64,000 nucleotides of DNA from Streptosporangium amethystogenes (GTDB taxonomy: Bacteria; Actinomycetota; Actinomycetes; Streptosporangiales; Streptosporangiaceae), in contig NZ_JOEQ01000035.1 in the NCBI RefSeq assembly GCF_000721075.1, positions 13,960 through 77,959 of the forward strand. Reading direction: 5' to 3'. The number at the start of each line of letters is the position of its first letter. The stretch's first letter is position 1. A program made the translations under genes and the position numbers. Positions 16,409 to 23,881 of the stretch are shown here, in pieces. Below the pieces are notes generated by a model. It did no database searches. It saw only the letters and a program-made list of their open reading frames with translations, and was not told the DNA's origin.

Positions 16409-17377
16409 CTACCAGGCGTACTCCTCCGGCGCCGTCTTGAAGCCGGGGAAGATCTCGTCCAGGCGGGTCAGGGCCTTCTCGTCCAGCGTGATCTCCAGCG
16501 CCTTGACGGTACCGTCGAGCTGTTCGAGCGTGCGCGGCCCGATGATCGGCGCGGTGACGACCTTCTGGTGGAGCAGCCAGGCCAGCGCGAGGTTGGCCGG
16601 GTCCACACCGAGTTCGTCCGCGAACGCCTCGTAGCGCTCGATCTTGTCGCGGTGCTTCTCCAACTGGGCGGTGATCTGCTCCGAGGCCGACCGGCCCTTG
16701 TCGATCTTCTTGAGGATGCCGCCGAGCAGGCCGCCCGCGAGCGGGCTCCACGGGATCAGACCCAGGCCGTAGTCCTCGGCCGCCGGGATGACCTCAAGTT
16801 CGGGGGCGCGGACGACCAGGTTGTAGTGGGACTGCTCGGAGACCAGGCCGAGAGTGTTGCGCCGCCGCGCGCTCTCCTGGGCCTTGGCGATGTGCCAGCC
16901 CGCGAAGTTGGACGACCCCACGTACAGGATCTTGCCCTGCTGCTTGAGGATGTCCATGGCCTCCCAGAACTCCTCGAACGGGGTGTTCCGGTCGATGTGG
17001 TGTGCCTGGTAGAGATCGATGTAGTCGGTCTGCATCCGCTTCAGCGACGCGTCGGCGGCGCGCCGGATGTTGAGCGCGGACAGGCGCCCCTCATTGGGCC
17101 AGTCGCCCATGTCACCGTAGAGTTTCGTGGCGAGCACCGTCTTCTCGCGGCGCTCGCCTCCCTTGGCGAACCATCGACCGATGATCTTCTCGGTGATGCC
17201 CTCGCCCTTCTTCCAGCCGTACACGTTGGCCGTGTCGAAGAAGTTGATCCCCAGCTCATGGGCGTGGTCCATGATCGCGAAGGAGTCCTCCTCCGAGGTC
17301 AAGGGGCCAAAGTTCATCGTGCCGAGGCAGAGGCGGCTGACCTTCAGGCCGGTACGGCCAAGCTGTGTGTAATCCAT
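16409..17377 (-). CDS. Aldo/keto reductase
   Basis: 322 residues, ATG start. It begins MDYTQLGRTGLKVSRLCLGT, the usual start of the YajO/YghZ-like (AKR) branch. The catalytic tetrad is recognisable: Asp in FFDTANVYG, Tyr five residues later, Lys in VLATKLYGD and His in YQAHHID. C-terminal NADPH-binding residues lie in VVTAPIIGPRTLEQLDG. It probably reduces carbonyl compounds with NADPH in the cytoplasm; the substrate is not predictable. Divergent from the beta-propeller gene with a 118-bp gap. Confidence 0.93.
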   Translation of the reverse strand: MDYTQLGRTGLKVSRLCLGTMNFGPLTSEEDSFAIMDHAHELGINFFDTANVYGWKKGEGITEKIIGRWFAKGGERREKTVLATKLYGDMGDWPNEGRLSALNIRRAADASLKRMQTDYIDLYQAHHIDRNTPFEEFWEAMDILKQQGKILYVGSSNFAGWHIAKAQESARRRNTLGLVSEQSHYNLVVRAPELEVIPAAEDYGLGLIPWSPLAGGLLGGILKKIDKGRSASEQITAQLEKHRDKIERYEAFADELGVDPANLALAWLLHQKVVTAPIIGPRTLEQLDGTVKALEITLDEKALTRLDEIFPGFKTAPEEYAW

Positions 17378-17495
17378 GCGCCCACCCTAAATACCTGGAG
17401 TGCACTCCATGCGAGGGGATTAGCGGGGAAATCCGTGTCGGCCGACCCCGTCGCGTCTGTGCCGCCCGCCGGTGTCGCCGGGGCATGATGGCTGG

Positions 17496-18605
17496 ATGCT
17501 GAGTAAGCCGGGGGAAGTCTTGGTTCGCGCGTTCGCGGTGACCGGCCTGACCGCGGTCGCGGTCTTCGCCGGGCAGAGCGTGTCGGTGGGCGACGGGCGG
17601 GCGGCATGGGCCGACGCGGGGCAGGGGCCGAGGGCGGACGACGAGGAGCGGGTCCTTTTTCACTTCAAGGACAGCCGGATCGCCGAGTCGAGCGGGCTGG
17701 CGGTCTCGCCGACCCACGAGGACGTCTACTACACGCACAACGACAGCGGCGCCGGGCCGGTCTTCTACGCGGTCGGTCCCAACGGTCGGACCCGCGCGAC
17801 CTTCACCCTGCGGGGGGCGGAGGCCCGCGACTGGGAGGGCATGGCCGCCTCCATCGACCAGAAGACCGGCCGGGGGGTGCTCTGGTTCGCGGACATCGGC
17901 GACAACTTCGACGGGGCCTGGCCTGACATCTCGGTGTACAAGGTCGCGGAGCCCACGGCGCTGAGCGACGCCGCCGTTCCCGCCGTGCGCTACCGTTTCC
18001 GCTACGAGGACGGCGGGCACAACGCCGAGAGCATCATGGTGAACCCCCGCACCGGGCGCCTCTACATCGTGACCAAGCAGTTCGCCGGCGCCGTCTACGA
18101 GGCACCGAAACGGCTGCGCGCCGACAGGGTCAACGTGCTCCGCAAGGTCGGCACGGCGCCCATCATGGCCACCGACGCCGCCTACGCCCCCGACGGGTCG
18201 AGCTTTGTGATCCGAACCTACTTCTCCGCCACGGTCTACCGCGCTCCCGGTGAACAGATCACCCGGGTGACGATGCCGCAGCTGGAGCAGGCCGAGTCGA
18301 TCGCCTACACGCGTGACGGCAGGTACCTGCTGACCGGTAGCGAGGGGAAGCGCAGCCCGGTCTACCAGGTGCCGCTGCCCGAGGAGGTGCTCCGTGAGGC
18401 GGCTCCGGGATCCACGACCGCCCTGCGGCGGGCGGCTCCCACACCCGATCCCACGCCGGATCCCAAACTGGCCCCCACGCCGGTCGCCGGGGCGAAAACC
18501 GAACAGGACGACGCGGGGGTGCCGACCTCGGCCGTGCTGCTCTGGCTGGCCATCGCCGCGGGCGCCACGGGCACCATCGCCCTGATCGCCCGTAACACCC
18601 GCTGA
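17496..18605 (+). CDS. Exported, C-terminally anchored beta-propeller-like protein
   Basis: 369 residues from ATG 17496. An N-terminal signal (VRAFAVTGLTAVAVFAGQSV) is followed by a ~270-residue domain of repeating four-strand modules such as SSGLAVSPTHEDVYYTHNDS, DWEGMAASID, NAESIMVNPRTGRLYIVTKQ and ESIAYTRDGRYLLTGSEGK, which read as propeller blades. A Pro-rich linker (TPDPTPDPKLAPTP) leads to a C-terminal membrane helix (VLLWLAIAAGATGTIALIA) and a short basic tail RNTR. The topology predicts an extracytoplasmic propeller tethered to the membrane. No catalytic residues are evident; the nearest concept is the esterase-like phytase / WD40-like group. Confidence 0.75.
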   Translation: MLSKPGEVLVRAFAVTGLTAVAVFAGQSVSVGDGRAAWADAGQGPRADDEERVLFHFKDSRIAESSGLAVSPTHEDVYYTHNDSGAGPVFYAVGPNGRTRATFTLRGAEARDWEGMAASIDQKTGRGVLWFADIGDNFDGAWPDISVYKVAEPTALSDAAVPAVRYRFRYEDGGHNAESIMVNPRTGRLYIVTKQFAGAVYEAPKRLRADRVNVLRKVGTAPIMATDAAYAPDGSSFVIRTYFSATVYRAPGEQITRVTMPQLEQAESIAYTRDGRYLLTGSEGKRSPVYQVPLPEEVLREAAPGSTTALRRAAPTPDPTPDPKLAPTPVAGAKTEQDDAGVPTSAVLLWLAIAAGATGTIALIARNTR

Positions 18606-18671
18606 AAGGCGATCAGTGCAGGTCGCCGGGGGCGCATGATCGTCCGCGACGTCCGTTGGGAGGCTCCTGGC

Positions 18672-19049
18672 TCAGTCGGGGAGTCGCAGGTCGCGAGGGG
18701 CGGCTTGAGTCAGGGAGGCCGCCACGTCGGCGTCGACGGGGAACCAGGCGGACAGCCCGGTTATCTGCAGGAGACGTCCCAGGATGTCCGACACCCTGGC
18801 CAGCCGCAACCAGCCGCCCGCCTCCGAGGTCATGCGCGCGCCACGGAGAAGCACCCGCAGTCCGGTGGAATCGCAGAAAGTGATCTTCTGGGCGTCGATG
18901 ACGATCCGCGGGCGGTATTCGGAGATCAGCCGCTCGATGGTCTCCCCGAGCAGTGCGCTGGAGTTGTGGTCGATGTCGCCCGCGACGCTGATCACGGTGC
19001 AGCCGGCATGCTCGTGGTGGTCGACGCCGATGGAGAGTTCTCTGCTCAT
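18672..19049 (-). CDS. STAS-domain anti-sigma factor antagonist
   Basis: 125 residues, ATG start. A single STAS domain: CTVISVAGDIDHNSSALLGE, IVIDAQKITFCDSTGLRVLL and a C-terminal helix. The conserved phosphorylatable serine is in CDSTGL. Such proteins (SpoIIAA/RsbV/BldG type) bind an anti-sigma kinase when unphosphorylated and so free a sigma factor. No partner kinase or sigma factor lies next to it, so it acts in trans. Converges with the propeller gene. Confidence 0.9.
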   Translation of the reverse strand: MSRELSIGVDHHEHAGCTVISVAGDIDHNSSALLGETIERLISEYRPRIVIDAQKITFCDSTGLRVLLRGARMTSEAGGWLRLARVSDILGRLLQITGLSAWFPVDADVAASLTQAAPRDLRLPD

Positions 19050-19376
19050 CGCCTCGCATTTCCACCCGGTGAAGCCGTCGGTTTCGGCGGTCGTCCGACC
19101 TGATCAAGGTATACCCCGCCGGACCGCCGGGGTGGGCGACGGGCGGGAGACATGTGCGTAACGGCTACGTGGAGCATCGTTCGTCTCCCGTATCGCCGGC
19201 CGGTCCGGAACGTGACCCCGTACCGAAGATGAATGACCACATCCAGATTTATTGCCCTGACATATTCGGGTATTCCTCAACCGTCCCGGATAGATTTCCG
19301 GCAATAGGCAATGATGGTTAAGAACCAGAGGGGTTATCCCTTCTCTTCCGGTGAGGATTGCCGCTAACTTTCGAAG
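19050..19376. other. Divergent intergenic region, AT-richer than surroundings
   Basis: 327 bases between the start codons of the STAS and epimerase genes, so promoters for both should lie here. From about 19240 to 19345 the sequence is noticeably richer in A and T (stretches such as GATTTATTGCCCTGACATAT). I cannot fix promoter hexamers with confidence. No open frame with a ribosome binding site is present. Confidence 0.5.
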
Positions 19377-20402
19377 ATGCGCGTTCTGGTAACCGGGGCA
19401 TCAGGTTTCGTCGGTTCGCATGCGGTCGCCGCGCTTCTCGCCGACGGGCACGATCCGCTTCTTCTCATACGCAATCCAGAGAGAACGCGCGAAGTGCTGG
19501 CCGGTGTCGGGGTGACGGAGCCGATTCCCCTGCACAGGGCCGATGTCCGCGACACGGCGGCCGTGCGGGACGGGCTCGAACAGTGCGACGCGGTCATTCA
19601 CGCCGCCGCGGAAATCGGGGTCATCGGCCGGGTCGGCGACCTGGCCGGTACGAATGTGACCGGAGCGAAGAACGTCCTCGGGCAGGCCGTCGAACTCGGT
19701 CTCGACCCGGTCGTGCACATTTCGAGCATCGGTGTCTTCGTGCCCCCGACCGGCCCGGTGATCACGACCGAGAGTCCGCTCTCCACGCCGAGGAACGAGT
19801 ACGGCAGGAGCAAGATCTCCGCCGAGCACTACGCCAGACGGCTCCAGGAGCAGGGGATGCCGCTCACGATCGTCTATCCGGCGGCGGTCGCCGGGCCGTG
19901 CCAGCCCTCGCTGGACGCGCTGATGGACGGGCTGCGCGCGGGGCTGGAACAGGGATGGCCGATCACCGCCGGCGGCGTCGGCGTCGTCGACGTACGGGAT
20001 CTGGCCCTCGTGCTCGCCCGCTGCCTCGAACCGGGGCTGGGGCCTCGCCGATTCATGCTGGGCGGGCACTACCTCACCTGGGCGCAGCTCGCCGACGTCT
20101 GCGACGAGGTGACCGGGAACCGCTGCCGGAGGTTCCGGGTCCACCGCTCGGTACTGCGTGGCGCGGCGGCCGTGGTCGACGCGATGAAACTGATCAAGGA
20201 GATCGACTACCCGCTGACCAGGGACGCCGTCGAGATGATGGTCACGATGGTCCGCGCGTACGACACCCCGACCCTTGAGGCGCTCGGCGTGGGGCTGCGG
20301 CCGGTCCAGGAGACCGTCACCGACTCGCTGCGCTGGCTGGCGCAGGAAGGGCATCTCGGTCTGGACAAGGTCGGCAGGCTGGCGGGTAGTGTCACGCGGT
20401 AA
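19377..20402 (+). CDS. NAD-dependent epimerase/dehydratase (SDR)
   Basis: 341 residues. The Rossmann motif GASGFVG is at residues 7-13; the catalytic Tyr-Lys pair is in EYGRSKISAEHYARRL and the catalytic Ser in HISSIGVF. This is an extended-type SDR acting on a nucleotide sugar, sterol or flavonoid-like substrate; no context narrows it. The first codons ATGCGCGTTCTGGTAACC form the nucleotide-binding strand, so the start is secure. Downstream lhgO follows after 61 bp on the same strand. Confidence 0.9.
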   Translation: MRVLVTGASGFVGSHAVAALLADGHDPLLLIRNPERTREVLAGVGVTEPIPLHRADVRDTAAVRDGLEQCDAVIHAAAEIGVIGRVGDLAGTNVTGAKNVLGQAVELGLDPVVHISSIGVFVPPTGPVITTESPLSTPRNEYGRSKISAEHYARRLQEQGMPLTIVYPAAVAGPCQPSLDALMDGLRAGLEQGWPITAGGVGVVDVRDLALVLARCLEPGLGPRRFMLGGHYLTWAQLADVCDEVTGNRCRRFRVHRSVLRGAAAVVDAMKLIKEIDYPLTRDAVEMMVTMVRAYDTPTLEALGVGLRPVQETVTDSLRWLAQEGHLGLDKVGRLAGSVTR

Positions 20403-20463
20403 CGCGATCCCTCCAGCGCGACGGGGGTGGCGGCGGTGACCACCTCACAGTCAGGAGTCGGCG

Positions 20464-21654
20464 ATGGACGTCGGGGTCGTCGGTGCGGGGATCGTCGGTC
20501 TGGCCGTTGCCAGGGAGGCGGCGCTGACCCGCGGGGCCAGGGTGACGGTGCTGGACAAGGAGGACCGCGTCGGAGCCCACCAGACCGGGCACAACAGCGG
20601 CGTCGTCCACGCCGGGATCTACTACCGGCCCGGATCGCTCAAGGCCACGCTCTGCCGTGAGGGCGTGGCACTGCTGCGGCAGTACTGCGCCGAGCACCGC
20701 ATCCCCTACGACGAGGTCGGCAAGCTCGTCGTCGCCTCGACCTCGGCCGAGCGGCCCGAGCTGCGGCGGATCGCCGAGCGGGCCCGCGCGAACGGGGTTC
20801 CCGGCATCGCCGAGCTGGACGCGCTGGCCCTGCGGGAGATCGAGCCGCACACCGTCGGCACGGGTGCCGTGCACTCCCCGCGCACCGCGATCGCCGACTT
20901 CCCCGCCGTCGCCAGGCGTCTGGCCGCGGACGTGGCGGAGAGCGGCGGATCGGTGCTGCTCTCCCATCCGGTGCGCGCGGTACGGGAGACCGCGAGCGGG
21001 GTGAAGGTCCTGGCGGGGGAGCGGACGCTGAGCTTCGACCGGCTGATCGTCTGTGCCGGGCTCGGTACCGACACCGTCGCACGGATGGTCAAGGCCAGCG
21101 GGGACGTACGGATCGTCCCTTTCCGCGGTGAGTACTACGCGCTGGCCGGCGCGGCGAAGGAGCTGGTCCGAGGGCTCGTCTACCCGGTTCCCGACCCCCG
21201 CTACCCGTTCCTCGGCGTGCACCTGACCCGCAGGATCGACGGTGAGGTGCTGGTCGGCCCCAACGCGGTCATGGCGCTGGCGCTGGAGGGTTACTCCTGG
21301 GGGGACGTCGACCTGGCGGAGCTGGGCCGGATTCTGGCCTGGCGTGGCACCCGGCGGCTGGCCGCCCGGCACTGGCGGACCGGTATCAGGGAGGTGGCCG
21401 GTTCGATGGGCAGGGGGTCGTTTCTGAAGGCCGCGCGCCGCTACGTCCCGGCCCTGACCGCCGCCGACCTCGTCAGGACCACCGGCGGCGTGCGCGCACA
21501 GGCCGTGGACGCCTCCGGCGGCATGCTGGACGACTTCGCGATCGACGTGCACGGCCGCGTCGCCCTCGTGCGCAACGCCCCCTCCCCGGCGGCGACCTCC
21601 AGCCTGGCCATTGCCAGACATATTGTGGGGTTAGCCTCTGTGTTGACCAGTTAA
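20464..21654 (+). CDS. lhgO: L-2-hydroxyglutarate oxidase
   Basis: 396 residues. It starts with the FAD dinucleotide-binding motif VGVVGAGIVGLAVAREAA and has the LhgO hallmark TGHNSGVVHAGIYYRPGSLK. Conserved stretches VPFRGEYYAL, YPVPDPRYPFLGVHLTRRID and VGPNAVMAL follow, with the C-terminal LVRTTGGVRAQAVD. The enzyme oxidises L-2-hydroxyglutarate to 2-oxoglutarate, repairing a side product of central metabolism, usually passing electrons to the membrane quinone pool. Length is normal for the family. It probably shares a transcript with the preceding epimerase. Confidence 0.92.
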   Translation: MDVGVVGAGIVGLAVAREAALTRGARVTVLDKEDRVGAHQTGHNSGVVHAGIYYRPGSLKATLCREGVALLRQYCAEHRIPYDEVGKLVVASTSAERPELRRIAERARANGVPGIAELDALALREIEPHTVGTGAVHSPRTAIADFPAVARRLAADVAESGGSVLLSHPVRAVRETASGVKVLAGERTLSFDRLIVCAGLGTDTVARMVKASGDVRIVPFRGEYYALAGAAKELVRGLVYPVPDPRYPFLGVHLTRRIDGEVLVGPNAVMALALEGYSWGDVDLAELGRILAWRGTRRLAARHWRTGIREVAGSMGRGSFLKAARRYVPALTAADLVRTTGGVRAQAVDASGGMLDDFAIDVHGRVALVRNAPSPAATSSLAIARHIVGLASVLTS

Positions 21655-21688
21655 CTGCTTTCTCATGTGGGCCGGTGAAAATAGACCA

Positions 21689-22396
21689 GTGACCGACTCA
21701 CCCGAGGCACGTCTGCTGATCGTCGAGGACGAGCCGAACATCCTTGAGCTTCTGGCCGCGAGCCTGAGGTTCGCCGGGTTCGGCGTCAACACGGCGGGCA
21801 ACGGTACGGACGCCGTCGCAGCCGTCCAGCGGCACCGGCCCGATCTCATTGTGCTTGACGTGATGCTTCCGGACATGGACGGCTTCGACGTCGTACGGCG
21901 CCTGCGCGGCGGCGGCAGCGAGACCCCCGTGGTCTTCCTCACCGCGCGTGACGCCACCGAGGACAAGATCCGGGGGCTGACCCTGGGCGGGGACGACTAC
22001 GTGACCAAGCCGTTCAGCCTGGAGGAGGTCGTGGCCCGGATCCGGGCGGTGCTGCGCCGTACCGGCTCCGGCGACCTCGTCCCCCGCCAGCCCCGGCTCA
22101 ACTTCGCGGACATCGAGCTCGACGAGGAGAGCCACGAGGTGTGGCGCAAGGGCAAGGCGGTGGCACTGTCGCCCACGGAGTTCAAACTGCTCCGCTACTT
22201 CATGGCGAACGCGGGGCGGGTGCTGTCCAAGGCCCAGATTCTCGAGCACGTGTGGGACTACGACTTCCGGGGTGATGTCGGGATCGTGGAGTCCTACGTC
22301 TCCGTGCTCCGTCGCAAGATCGACAACACGGACCCGCGGCTGATCCACACGCTGCGCGGCGTCGGATACGTATTGCGCCTGCCGCCGACGCCGTGA
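21689..22396 (+). CDS. OmpR/PhoB-type response regulator
   Basis: 235 residues from GTG 21689; an in-frame ATG at 21665 lacks a ribosome binding site. Receiver domain: acidic pair in LLIVEDEPN, phospho-acceptor Asp57 in IVLDVMLPDMDG, switch Thr in VVFLTARDA and Lys in DYVTKPFS. The C-terminal winged helix has the usual TEFKLLRYFMANAGRVLSKA and VESYVSVLRRKID. The stop overlaps the start of the sensor kinase gene (TGATG), so the two are one operon. Homologous to MprA/CseB-type regulators; target genes are probably the neighbouring efflux genes. Confidence 0.93.
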   Translation: MTDSPEARLLIVEDEPNILELLAASLRFAGFGVNTAGNGTDAVAAVQRHRPDLIVLDVMLPDMDGFDVVRRLRGGGSETPVVFLTARDATEDKIRGLTLGGDDYVTKPFSLEEVVARIRAVLRRTGSGDLVPRQPRLNFADIELDEESHEVWRKGKAVALSPTEFKLLRYFMANAGRVLSKAQILEHVWDYDFRGDVGIVESYVSVLRRKIDNTDPRLIHTLRGVGYVLRLPPTP

Positions 22397-23778
22397 TGCT
22401 CAACGCGACCCCGCTACGGGTGAAGCTGATCGCCGTCATTCTGGCTCTGCTGACGATCGCGCTCACCCTCATCGGGATCGGCAGCGTCTCGATCATGCGT
22501 GGTTACCTGATCGACCGGGTCGACACCCAGATCGACATAACGGTCGACACCGCGCTGCGCCGGATGAACCGGGGGGTCATCCCGATCGGCAAGCCGCTGT
22601 CGTCCGACGCGAGGTTGGAGCTCCGTGACTCCAGCGGCAGGACCTTCGACATCTACAGCGGTATTGACGTGGAGGGCAAGCCGGGGCCACGGGTGCCCCC
22701 GGGTCAGGGCATCCGGCCGTTCGACAGCGGTGACTGGAGGGTCCGCGCGATCCCGCTGAGCGATGGTGGAAACCTCGTCGTCGCCGTTGACATGGCCGAG
22801 GTCCGGCAGATCGTCGGCCAGCTCGCGCTGGTGGAACTGCTCGGCGGCGGCGGCCTGATGCTGATGCTCGCCGGGGCAGGGGTGTTGATCATCCGCAGGA
22901 GCCTGCGTCCGCTGGAGGAGATCGAGCGCACCGCCGAGGCCATCGCCGCCGGCGACCTGAGCCGCCGGGTCCCCGATGCCGACCCGCGCACCGAGGTGGG
23001 CCGCCTCGGCCGGTCGCTCAACGGCATGCTCGCCCAGATCGAGACCGCCTTTCGGGCCCGTTCGGAGTCGGAGTCCTCGGCTCGCAGGTCGGAGGAGCGC
23101 ATGCGAAGGTTCGTGGCGGACGCCTCGCACGAGCTCCGTACGCCGCTGACCTCGATCCGCGGGTTCGCCGAGTTCTACCGGCAGGGGCCGGGGATCGACG
23201 CCGCGCCGCTGATGAGCCGGGTCGAGTCCGAGGCGGTCAGGATGGGCCTGCTCGTCGACGACCTGCTGATGCTCGCCCGGATGGATCAGCAACGGCCGCT
23301 GGTGATGCGCCCGGTCGACCTGCTCGCCATCGCCGCCGACGCCGTCCACGACGCCCGCATCCTCGCCCCTGAGCGCGAGGTCACGCTCTCCGTGGACGGT
23401 TCCGCGCTCATCGTCTCCGGCGACGAGGTACGGCTCCGCCAGGTCGTGGGCAACCTCATGACCAACGCGCTCACCCACACTCCCGAGCGGACGCCGGTGC
23501 GGGTGGTGCTCTCCGCCGATGGCGGGATGGCCGTCATCGAGGTCGCGGACGAGGGGCCCGGCCTCACCTCCGAGCAGTGCGAACGCGTCTTCGAGCGGTT
23601 CTACCGCGTCGACTCCGCCCGGGGCCGCCGCGCCCCCGAGGACGGCGGGAGCGGGCTCGGCCTGGCCATCGTGGCCGCGATGGTCGTGGCTCACGGCGGC
23701 AGCGTCGCGGTGGACTCACAAGTCGGCAAGGGGGCGACGTTCCGGGTGCTCCTCCCCCTCGCCCCCGAGTCCGACTGA
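22396..23778 (+). CDS. Sensor histidine kinase
   Basis: 460 residues. TM1 near residues 8-32 (LIAVILALLTIALTLIGIGS), an extracytoplasmic sensor region of ~120 residues and TM2 near 155-175 are followed by a HAMP linker (RRSLRPLEEIERTAEAIAAG). The H-box ADASHELRTPLTSIRGF carries the phosphorylated His245. N box NLMTNALTHTPE, G1 VADEGPGLTSEQ, F FERFYRVD and G2 GGSGLGLAIV complete the ATPase. It phosphorylates the regulator encoded just upstream and may also serve the second, kinase-less regulator at 29641. Class: TcrY/MprB-like. Confidence 0.93.
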   Translation: MLNATPLRVKLIAVILALLTIALTLIGIGSVSIMRGYLIDRVDTQIDITVDTALRRMNRGVIPIGKPLSSDARLELRDSSGRTFDIYSGIDVEGKPGPRVPPGQGIRPFDSGDWRVRAIPLSDGGNLVVAVDMAEVRQIVGQLALVELLGGGGLMLMLAGAGVLIIRRSLRPLEEIERTAEAIAAGDLSRRVPDADPRTEVGRLGRSLNGMLAQIETAFRARSESESSARRSEERMRRFVADASHELRTPLTSIRGFAEFYRQGPGIDAAPLMSRVESEAVRMGLLVDDLLMLARMDQQRPLVMRPVDLLAIAADAVHDARILAPEREVTLSVDGSALIVSGDEVRLRQVVGNLMTNALTHTPERTPVRVVLSADGGMAVIEVADEGPGLTSEQCERVFERFYRVDSARGRRAPEDGGSGLGLAIVAAMVVAHGGSVAVDSQVGKGATFRVLLPLAPESD

Positions 23779-23821
23779 CCTCTGTCCGGTACTCCGGTAC
23801 TCCGGTATGACGCCGTCCGTT

Positions 23822-23852
23822 CGGGGTGGGGCCGGTTGGCGGCCCCACCCCG
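23822..23852. terminator. Bidirectional hairpin
   Basis: CGGGGTGGGGCC and its exact complement form a 12-bp stem around loop GGTTGGC, between the convergent kinase and adaptor genes. Just before it, GGTACTCC is directly repeated (around 23788-23808). Confidence 0.85.
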
Positions 23853-23881
23853 GCTCTCCTGCCGGCGGTGGTCGTCCGGGC

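Noticed and set aside
21655..21688. ATG at 21665 as start of the first response regulator
   Set aside because: It adds eight residues not seen in the family and has no ribosome binding site; GTG 21689 fits the receiver domain start.
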